From assembly GCA_947168625.1 (NCBI GenBank), contig CAMVMQ010000043.1:1-6866 (forward strand): 6,866 bases of DNA, in the 5' to 3' direction. The position numbers were made by a program, and so were the translations under genes. The notes below the pieces were generated by a model. It was given only the letters and a program-made list of their open reading frames with translations. It did not search any database and was not told where the DNA came from. This DNA comes from an uncultured Caryophanales bacterium. GTDB taxonomy: Bacteria > Bacillota_I > Bacilli_A > RF39 > UBA660. Below, piece by piece: positions 1-4,753 of this stretch (within the stretch, counting starts at the first letter, position 1; each line of letters begins with the position of its first letter).

Positions 1-8
1 GTGAAATA

Positions 9-182
9 ATGAAAGAAGCAACAGGAGAGGTATCAGGAACTGTTATTACTATAGTGTTAATTGCTGCGGTATTAGGAATTGGTATGTTTTTATTTGGCGG
101 GGAGAATTCTATTGGTAGAAAGTGGATAGTTGACACATTTACAAAAATGACTGAAACATCAGATGGTGCTGTTGATCAATAA
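9..182 (+). CDS. Small single-pass membrane protein, candidate Tad/Flp-type pilin (57 aa)
   Basis: This is a 57-residue ORF. It opens with a short polar N-terminus (MKEATGEVSG), followed by one strongly hydrophobic segment at about residues 11-30 and a short polar tail. The size and layout match small Flp-like pilins of Tad systems, and it lies just before a TadE-like gene and tadZ, which supports that role. The canonical prepilin signature (Gly, then Glu at +5) is not present: the Glu follows Gly6 directly. Cleavage by a TadV/CpaA-type peptidase is therefore uncertain. The start ATG is preceded by GTGAAATA, which reads as the end of an AGGTGA-type SD cut by the window edge; the same SD type precedes two later genes. 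The gap to the next gene is 24 bases, so they are likely co-transcribed. It could instead be an unrelated small membrane component. Confidence 0.72.
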   Translation: MKEATGEVSGTVITIVLIAAVLGIGMFLFGGENSIGRKWIVDTFTKMTETSDGAVDQ

Positions 183-194
183 TTAATTCAAAGT

Positions 195-200
195 AGGTGA
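195..200 (+). promoter_or_regulatory. Ribosome binding site of the TadE-like gene
   Basis: AGGTGA lies six bases before the ATG at 207 and fixes that start. The same AGGTGA core recurs before the VirB6-like gene. Confidence 0.75.
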
Positions 201-206
201 TGAAGA

Positions 207-623
207 ATGAAAGAGGCATTTGGTAGTACTTTTATGATATATGTTTTATTAATATTTTTAGCTGTATATATTACTTTTGTGGCAGTAGCACTTAATTATG
301 CTAAGGCTTTTAGAGTTAAGAATAGTGTTATTGATATTATAGAACAAAATGAAGGTGTTGATTTAGAGGATAATAGTGGTACTATTGGAAAAATTAATGC
401 TAGATTAAGGGATTATAGTTATAATGTCAATGGTATTAATGGTGATTCTTATACTGGTTATAAGTGTTATGAACTTGGTTATTGTATTAAGGAACAAAGT
501 GATGATATAAAAGGTAATTATTATAAAGTTATTACTTTTGTTAAATTAGAAATACCTTTTATGAATTTGGGTTTTACAATACCTATTAGAGGAGAAACTA
601 GAGTGATAGAAAGGACTAATTAA
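207..623 (+). CDS. TadE-like minor pilin / pseudopilin (138 aa)
   Basis: The protein has one N-terminal hydrophobic helix (about residues 8-30) starting almost at the N-terminus, then a polar domain of about 105 residues. This is the layout of TadE/TadF minor pilins, which are inserted in the inner membrane and help assemble Tad pili. The C-terminal part has the alternating strand pattern ending in a Pro-containing segment and a Gly (KLEIPFMN, then IPIRGE, residues 113-130), as seen in TadE-like proteins of Firmicutes. Two cysteines, C87 and C93, could form a small disulfide loop outside the cell. Its first six residues (MKEAFG) closely match those of the preceding 57-residue protein (MKEATG), so the two may share a targeting or processing signal. 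The stop codon directly abuts the ATG of tadZ, implying translational coupling. The family call rests on architecture and context, not on a strong motif. Confidence 0.68.
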   Translation: MKEAFGSTFMIYVLLIFLAVYITFVAVALNYAKAFRVKNSVIDIIEQNEGVDLEDNSGTIGKINARLRDYSYNVNGINGDSYTGYKCYELGYCIKEQSDDIKGNYYKVITFVKLEIPFMNLGFTIPIRGETRVIERTN

Positions 624-1631
624 ATGGATACTGTTATTGGTAATAAGTATATTGATATATTTAATAATTTGGATATAGAAGTGTCTAAGAAGTTAGAAGG
701 GGAATATGATGTTGATGAGATTATTGAAACATTTGGTAAATTCTTCTTTAATAAAATGTTTTTAGACATTACTTCAATAAAGAATTATAAGGATATGGAT
801 AATTTAAAGAAGTTATCAATGAATTTGGATATGGACAAGGTTATTCTTTTACTAGATAAAGATGATGCTATTAGTGGTTCTGATGTATTTCTAGCTAAAT
901 TAGTTAGTATGGGAATATATAATTTTACTACTGATAGTAATGCACTAATGTATTTATATAAGAATCCTAATATATATCGTGATGTTGCTCATTATCAGGA
1001 TATTTATAATGATAATGCTGCTGCTTCTAATGAAAATGTTAATCTTTCAATCAGACCTAATAAAAAGAAAATAATTGGTATTAAGAATGTTACTGATGGT
1101 GCTGGTTCTACTACTTTTTGCTATTTACTAATGAAAGTACTTAGTGATTATTATAATGTTATAGTAGTAGGAGTAGATAGTGTTGATTTGACTTTCTTTA
1201 ATGATAACAATTGTTTTTCAATTAAGGGAAATGAGTTAGAGAGTATTATTAATAGAAATGATGATGTTGAGATTATTATTATTGATTTAAATGATAGTAG
1301 GAAAGAGAATTTGTGTAATGATGTTTTATATTTAATTGAACCATCTACTATTAAACTTAATAAATTAGTTACAATTAATCCTGGTATTTTTGATAATATA
1401 AGATATGGTAAGATAATTATTAATAAATTATTATTATCTAATAAGGATATTACTAATTTTGAAGTAGAATCTAATTTAAAAGTATATTATAATGTTGGTA
1501 CCGTTAATGATAAGGAGGATAATAGTAGTATTTTTCTTCCTTTACTTAGTAAGCTAGGTTATGTTGATGAACAAGTAAATACTGATGAAAGTACTTCTAA
1601 AAAGAGTATTTTTGACATATTTAAAAAATAA
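624..1631 (+). CDS. tadZ: TadZ/CpaE-like pilus localisation protein with degenerate ParA-type P-loop (335 aa)
   Basis: Two domains are visible. Residues 1-125 resemble an atypical response-receiver fold, with strands such as MFLDIT (45-50) and KVILLLD (72-78) and a GIYNFTTD segment (97-104). Residues 148-315 resemble a MinD/ParA ATPase. The Walker A equivalent is TDGAGSTT (157-164), where ParA proteins have KGGxGKTT, so both lysines are missing. A Walker A'-like strand ends at D185 and a Walker B-like strand IIIID ends at D221. TadZ proteins are known to combine an atypical receiver with a divergent ATPase domain, and they place the Tad machine at a site on the inner membrane. The 335 residues fit the family. 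No hydrophobic membrane segment is seen, so it should be cytosolic or peripheral. It starts immediately after the TadE-like stop codon with only a weak AAAGG about ten bases upstream, so translation probably depends on the gene before. ATP hydrolysis is doubtful given the missing lysines. Confidence 0.78.
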   Translation: MDTVIGNKYIDIFNNLDIEVSKKLEGEYDVDEIIETFGKFFFNKMFLDITSIKNYKDMDNLKKLSMNLDMDKVILLLDKDDAISGSDVFLAKLVSMGIYNFTTDSNALMYLYKNPNIYRDVAHYQDIYNDNAAASNENVNLSIRPNKKKIIGIKNVTDGAGSTTFCYLLMKVLSDYYNVIVVGVDSVDLTFFNDNNCFSIKGNELESIINRNDDVEIIIIDLNDSRKENLCNDVLYLIEPSTIKLNKLVTINPGIFDNIRYGKIIINKLLLSNKDITNFEVESNLKVYYNVGTVNDKEDNSSIFLPLLSKLGYVDEQVNTDESTSKKSIFDIFKK

Positions 1632-1634
1632 TAT

Positions 1635-1662
1635 TTGTTTTTATATTTATATATGATAAAAT
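1635..1662 (+). promoter_or_regulatory. Putative sigma-A promoter of the first VirB2-like pilin gene
   Basis: A TTGTTT (-35, 1635-1640) and a TAAAAT (-10, 1657-1662) are separated by 16 bases. A TG dinucleotide one base before the -10 (1654-1655) makes it an extended -10. The -35 match is weak (3 of 6). It sits in the 59-base gap between tadZ and the pilin gene, and no U-tract terminator is seen there, so read-through from the Tad operon is also possible. Confidence 0.5.
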
Positions 1663-1675
1663 ATTATTATGTAAG

Positions 1676-1683
1676 AAAGGAAG
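1676..1683 (+). promoter_or_regulatory. Ribosome binding site of the first VirB2-like pilin gene
   Basis: AAAGGAAG lies seven bases before the ATG at 1691. Confidence 0.75.
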
Positions 1684-1690
1684 TAATTTT

Positions 1691-2134
1691 ATGAATTTTT
1701 TAGAGCCAGTAGTAGATATATGTACTGATGAGTATGCTCCTGTATGGAATATTGTCGGTATAGTTATTAATACTATTATGATAGGGGTTCCAATATTATT
1801 AATTATACTTGGAATGATTGATTTTGCTAAGGCTGTAATTGCTAATAAAGAAGATGAGCAAAAGAAAGCTACTAAACTTCTTGTTAAGAGATTTTTATAT
1901 GCTATTGGAGTGTTTGCTTCGGTTTGGATTGTTACTGTTGTACTTAGTTTGGTAAGTGGAGTATTTAGTAAGCAGGATGATTTTCAATATGATGAGGCTG
2001 CTTGGAAAAGATGTTGGTCTTTAATCAGAAATGGTTCTACTGGTACTAGTACTAGTAATAATAATAATTCAGTTACTCCATATAAGACTAATAAGACTAA
2101 TAAAAATCAAGGAAGAACTGATGAAATACAATAA
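1691..2134 (+). CDS. TrbC/VirB2-like two-helix pilin, copy 1 (147 aa)
   Basis: This small membrane protein has two hydrophobic helices (about residues 20-51 and 68-92) joined by a short, highly charged loop (KEDEQKKATK, 53-62). Charge distribution places the loop inside and both ends outside, as for VirB2/TrbC pilins of type IV secretion systems. It carries the pattern P-x6-GxxDFxKA (34-48) followed by K58, A60, K62 and R67. C11 and C108 both fall outside the membrane and could pair; the second lies in a WKRCWS motif. Residues 115-147 form a Ser/Thr/Asn/Lys-rich low-complexity tail with short DNA repeats. No cleavable signal peptide is seen, unlike classical VirB2. The next gene encodes a paralogue: residues 17-79 align without gaps, 46 of 63 identical by my count. 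It is preceded by its own putative promoter and a good SD. The likely role is as a structural subunit of a pilus or secretion channel; a non-pilus membrane role remains possible. Confidence 0.78.
   Translation: MNFLEPVVDICTDEYAPVWNIVGIVINTIMIGVPILLIILGMIDFAKAVIANKEDEQKKATKLLVKRFLYAIGVFASVWIVTVVLSLVSGVFSKQDDFQYDEAAWKRCWSLIRNGSTGTSTSNNNNSVTPYKTNKTNKNQGRTDEIQ
2082..2099 (+). repeat. Two tandem copies of a 9-base unit in the pilin tail
   Basis: ATAAGACTA occurs twice in a row, followed by a partial third copy (ATAA). It encodes Lys-Thr-Asn repeats in the tail of pilin copy 1. The unit is three codons long, so gain or loss keeps the frame. Nearby are TACTAG and AAT microrepeats (about 2043-2067). 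Confidence 0.7.
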
Positions 2135-2171
2135 AATGTAAAATATTGTAAACCTATATTTGACATTTTAT
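2131..2171 (+). other. AT-rich inverted repeat (hairpin) spanning the pilin 1 stop codon and the next promoter
   Basis: ATAAAATGT (2131-2139) pairs with ACATTTTAT (2163-2171), and AAATAT (2141-2146) pairs with ATATTT (2156-2161). One A/G mismatch separates the two stems and the loop is nine bases. The left arm contains the TAA of pilin 1 and the right arm overlaps the TTGACA box of the next promoter. No run of T follows directly, so it is a weak terminator candidate; it could also be an mRNA 3' end stabiliser or an operator. The AT richness raises the chance of a fortuitous repeat. Confidence 0.45.
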
Positions 2172-2188
2172 GTATTTTAGTGTAATAT
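2160..2188 (+). promoter_or_regulatory. Putative sigma-A promoter of the second VirB2-like pilin gene
   Basis: A perfect TTGACA (-35, 2160-2165) and TAATAT (-10, 2183-2188) are separated by 17 bases. A perfect TATAAT also lies at 2188-2193, but at 22 bases it is too far from this -35. The promoter is upstream of a strong SD and within the 84-base gap between the two pilin genes. Confidence 0.62.
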
Positions 2189-2202
2189 ATAATTATATTG
2201 AA

Positions 2203-2210
2203 GAGGAGGA
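2203..2210 (+). promoter_or_regulatory. Strong ribosome binding site that sets the start of pilin copy 2
   Basis: GAGGAGGA lies eight bases before the ATG at 2219. A TTG at 2198 is in frame, but it lies upstream of this SD and would place it inside the coding region, so the ATG is preferred. Confidence 0.85.
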
Positions 2211-2218
2211 GTATAGAT

Positions 2219-2614
2219 ATGATTAGTGTTTTAGCAAATATTTGTGGTGAAGGTTCTAGGTTGCAAGCAATATGGAACATTGTTAATGTAATTGTAAATG
2301 TTATTATGGTAGGAGTTCCTATATTACTAATTATATTTGGTATGGTTGATTTAGGAAAGGCTGTTATAGCTAGCAAAGAAGATGAGGTCAAGAAATCTAC
2401 TAAATTACTTGGTAAGAGATTCTTATATGCTATTGGTGTATTTGCTGTAGTTTGGTTTGTTAGATTTGCTTTTGATACTATTGCTGGTGTCGTAGGAAGA
2501 GACAATATTGAGTATCAAGAAGATAGTAATGACAAAAATTACAATTATGGAACAAATGATTGGAGAACATGCTGGAGCTGTAATATCAGAAAAGGTGGAA
2601 AAGATTGTAATTAA
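2219..2614 (+). CDS. TrbC/VirB2-like two-helix pilin, copy 2 (131 aa)
   Basis: This is a paralogue of the preceding pilin, with the same topology: helix 1 at about residues 19-51, a cytoplasmic charged loop (KEDEVKKSTK, 53-62), and helix 2 at about 68-92. Counted from the ATG at 2219, W19, P34, G41, D44, K47, R67 and W79 fall at exactly the same residue numbers as in copy 1. This supports the chosen start over the in-frame TTG at 2198. Cysteines are at 9, 118, 121 and 130. C9 corresponds to C11 of copy 1, and C118 lies in WRTCWSC, the counterpart of WKRCWS. The tail lacks the Ser/Thr/Asn repeats of copy 1 and is Asn/Asp/Tyr-rich instead. It has its own promoter and ends at a strong terminator, so it can be transcribed as a single gene. 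The likely role is an alternative or additional subunit of the same surface or secretion structure. Confidence 0.78.
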   Translation: MISVLANICGEGSRLQAIWNIVNVIVNVIMVGVPILLIIFGMVDLGKAVIASKEDEVKKSTKLLGKRFLYAIGVFAVVWFVRFAFDTIAGVVGRDNIEYQEDSNDKNYNYGTNDWRTCWSCNIRKGGKDCN

Positions 2615-2619
2615 TTTAT

Positions 2620-2655
2620 AAAAGAAATTATTAAATATTAATTTCTTTTTTTTTT
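2620..2655 (+). terminator. Rho-independent terminator after pilin copy 2
   Basis: An 11-bp perfect stem (2620-2630 with 2639-2649, core AAAGAAATTA / TAATTTCTTT) encloses an eight-base loop. A run of ten T (2646-2655) begins in the right arm. The stem is almost all A-T, but stem length, T-run and position five bases after the stop codon make the call strong. It separates the pilin units from the downstream operon. Confidence 0.85.
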
Positions 2656-2661
2656 ATTGTG

Positions 2662-2670
2662 TGATATAAT
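2662..2670 (+). promoter_or_regulatory. Extended -10 promoter of the secreted-protein/VirB6 operon
   Basis: TGATATAAT is a perfect extended -10 (TGnTATAAT, hexamer at 2665-2670). No good -35 lies at the right distance; that region is the T-rich terminator tail (TTTCTT near 2642-2647), which is common for extended -10 promoters. Transcription would start near 2677, giving a leader of about 35 bases. Confidence 0.68.
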
Positions 2671-2700
2671 GATACTGATGTAGATTCTTTAAAAAGGGAT

Positions 2701-2705
2701 AGGTG
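2701..2705 (+). promoter_or_regulatory. Ribosome binding site that sets the start of the secreted protein
   Basis: AGGTG lies six bases before the ATG at 2712, with a second purine-rich AAAGGG at 2693-2698. The in-frame GTG at 2703 lies inside this SD, so it is not a credible start. Confidence 0.75.
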
Positions 2706-2711
2706 TTTATT

Positions 2712-4736
2712 ATGAAGAAAAAAGTAGCATTATTTATTACGTTATTAGTTAGTTTATTTATATATAGTGAAAGAGTAGAGGCTGTTGTTATGTGGCTGCA
2801 ATGTACTGATGATGATACTGCTGAGATGGAAGTAATTATAGCAAAGAATATGTATGAATTTAAACATTATAATACTATTGCAGTTATAAATGAATATGAT
2901 TCAAGTACGAGCACAAAACGTGTTTTTTATGCAGGTGGTAGTGATAGTAAGAAAGGAACTGGTGTACAAAAAAATTTTTTTAACTATCTTGGTCCTACTT
3001 TTTTTGTTCCAATTGGTGGTAGTAATGCTGCTGGTATAAAATATAGTCAAAATCTTTGCTGGTATCCTTCTGATAATATTTATAATGGTATTTGTGGCGA
3101 GAGTGGAATATCTTTTATTAATGCTGAAGATGCTTTTAATTCTGGAATGTGTCCTAAAAAAATTGCTCAAAATACTAGTACAGAAGATGGAAATCAAGGT
3201 GGTATTGAGGGTGATTATGCAGTTATGTCTGGTACTGAAAATGCTAAAGGTGTTGAAGAATTAAAAGGAGCACAATTTGTGTTATATAATATATCTATTG
3301 GAGAGGATCTTAATGCTTGGATTATGGAAACATATAATTCATCTGGTGTATATGGTTATACTGTTATAATACCAACTTCAATTTTTGAAAATAATGCAGG
3401 TTTCTATTGGCAAGATGTTGTTAATACTATATTACAAATTACAGGTGTCGAAGATGATGGGAATGATATAATGGATGATGGATATGACTATGCGAGTGAA
3501 GTTGATTGGATACAGCATACACAGCTTATTCGCTTGCATCAACTTGGTAGGAATTATTTTAAATTATCATTAAGCAAAAATAATTTAAATTCGCCAGTTC
3601 TTTTGGCAAATATTTCTGAAAATAATGATCTTAAAGTAGAGAAAGTATATACTTTTGATTATAATGCTAAAGAAACATGGAATTTTGTTAATGAGTGGTA
3701 TAATAGTTTTGCTAAAAATGGTGTTGATGAACTAAGTATATTGCTAAATAAGTTTAATGATAACGGTGACTATGGTAAACTTCTTAAGAAAGCAACTGAA
3801 GTAAATGATGCTCTTGCATCTGGAACGAAATATAATTTAGATGTTAATAATCTTCAAAATAACTTTTTTCAAGACTCAATTAATGAACTAAATGCAGCTT
3901 ATAGCGATTTAAATAAGTTATTAGAAGATGTTTCTTTTCCTAATTATAAAAAAGCAAGTTTTTCTGATAAAATTGCTGGTACAGTTACGGGGAATCGCAT
4001 TAATAATTGTATAGTGGATGGTACAAAAGAAAGTGCACTTGATTCCTTGACAGATTATGTATCATGTAATACATTTGGTTATCTTTTTACAGATATTGCT
4101 GGTCAATCTTTAAAAAGTCCGATTTCATCTGGAGAGATAGCTGGCAATAATAATGTAATGAAGAGGGGCGTCGTAGCAATTGGCAATAATACAAAAATTG
4201 TTGAATCTGCTTTTGCATCAGTAATGAATGAGCAATTAAATATGGCAATTGGTTCAGGTGATGTTGACTTTTTAAATTATAAGAATAATGCTAAAAATTA
4301 TATAATATTGCTTTCAAGATATGCTTCGTATTTAAAACAAAATTATAGTGAATTTTTAACTGAACAGCAGGTTGAGGATTTAAATGATGTTGTTAATAAG
4401 TATTTAAAGTTAGCACGTGATAAATATGATATAGAAATTGTGTTAGATTGTGGTACTTTATTGGGCGAAGATTTTATAAAAAAATTGGGAAAGTATATTA
4501 ATATTATAAAAATTGCTATTCCAATAATTTTAATTGGCTTTGGTATTCTTGATTTTACAAAAGCGTTTTTTGCCGCAGATGATGCAAAAATGAAGGCGGC
4601 TCAAAAAAAGTTCTTAATGCGTATTATAATAGCAGTATTATTTTTCCTTCTTCCTATATTTCTACGCTTAATATTAAGTATTGCTAATAAGGCATGGAAT
4701 TTTATTACACCTAATTCATGTAATATTGAATGGTAA
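2712..4736 (+). CDS. Secreted/membrane-anchored protein with C-terminal VirB2-like two-helix module (674 aa)
   Basis: A signal peptide is clear: MKKK, a hydrophobic core at residues 5-18, and a likely cleavage after VEA (22-24). Residues 25-150 hold four cysteines (31, 116, 128, 147) and look beta-rich, with a GMCPKK motif at 145-150. Residues 300-575 look largely helical and polar, with C433 and C452. The last part (580-674) starts with CGTLLGE and contains two hydrophobic helices (about 596-620 and 635-658). In between is the pattern P604, G611, D614, F615, K617, A618, K628, A630, K632, R637, which matches both upstream pilins without gaps (14 of 34 identical to copy 1). C670 is near the end. 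The total of eight cysteines suggests disulfide bonding outside the cell. The protein would thus present about 550 residues outside, anchored by a pilin-like hairpin. It is followed after 17 bases by the VirB6-like gene, so it probably belongs to the same machine. I do not recognise the large outer domain; adhesin, tip protein or channel component are all possible. Confidence 0.7.
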   Translation: MKKKVALFITLLVSLFIYSERVEAVVMWLQCTDDDTAEMEVIIAKNMYEFKHYNTIAVINEYDSSTSTKRVFYAGGSDSKKGTGVQKNFFNYLGPTFFVPIGGSNAAGIKYSQNLCWYPSDNIYNGICGESGISFINAEDAFNSGMCPKKIAQNTSTEDGNQGGIEGDYAVMSGTENAKGVEELKGAQFVLYNISIGEDLNAWIMETYNSSGVYGYTVIIPTSIFENNAGFYWQDVVNTILQITGVEDDGNDIMDDGYDYASEVDWIQHTQLIRLHQLGRNYFKLSLSKNNLNSPVLLANISENNDLKVEKVYTFDYNAKETWNFVNEWYNSFAKNGVDELSILLNKFNDNGDYGKLLKKATEVNDALASGTKYNLDVNNLQNNFFQDSINELNAAYSDLNKLLEDVSFPNYKKASFSDKIAGTVTGNRINNCIVDGTKESALDSLTDYVSCNTFGYLFTDIAGQSLKSPISSGEIAGNNNVMKRGVVAIGNNTKIVESAFASVMNEQLNMAIGSGDVDFLNYKNNAKNYIILLSRYASYLKQNYSEFLTEQQVEDLNDVVNKYLKLARDKYDIEIVLDCGTLLGEDFIKKLGKYINIIKIAIPIILIGFGILDFTKAFFAADDAKMKAAQKKFLMRIIIAVLFFLLPIFLRLILSIANKAWNFITPNSCNIEW

Positions 4737-4753
4737 AGAGAGGTGATATTTAA

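Noticed and set aside
1627..1668. 10-bp inverted repeat (AATAATATTT / AAATATTATT) after tadZ
   Set aside because: The loop is 22 bases, all pairs are A-T, and repeats of this length are expected by chance in such AT-rich DNA. No T-run follows.
2198..2218. In-frame TTG start extending pilin copy 2 by seven residues
   Set aside because: The strong SD (2203-2210) lies downstream of this TTG, and residue numbering matches the paralogue exactly from the ATG at 2219.
2107..2505. Minus-strand ORF of 132 codons
   Set aside because: It lies opposite pilin copy 2 and the gap before it. It has a Thr/Ile/Asn-rich composition expected from reversed AT-rich coding DNA, and the plus-strand gene has an SD and a paralogue.
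2703..2711. In-frame GTG start extending the secreted protein by three residues
   Set aside because: The GTG is part of the SD itself; the ATG at 2712 gives proper spacing and a typical MKKK signal peptide start.
2968..2981. A7T7 tract inside the secreted-protein gene as a possible phase-variation or frameshift site
   Set aside because: Runs of seven A or T are common at this base composition, the frame is intact, and no alternative downstream frame is evident.
2901..3197. Minus-strand ORF of 98 codons
   Set aside because: It is fully inside the secreted-protein gene, with low-complexity composition and no recognisable motif.
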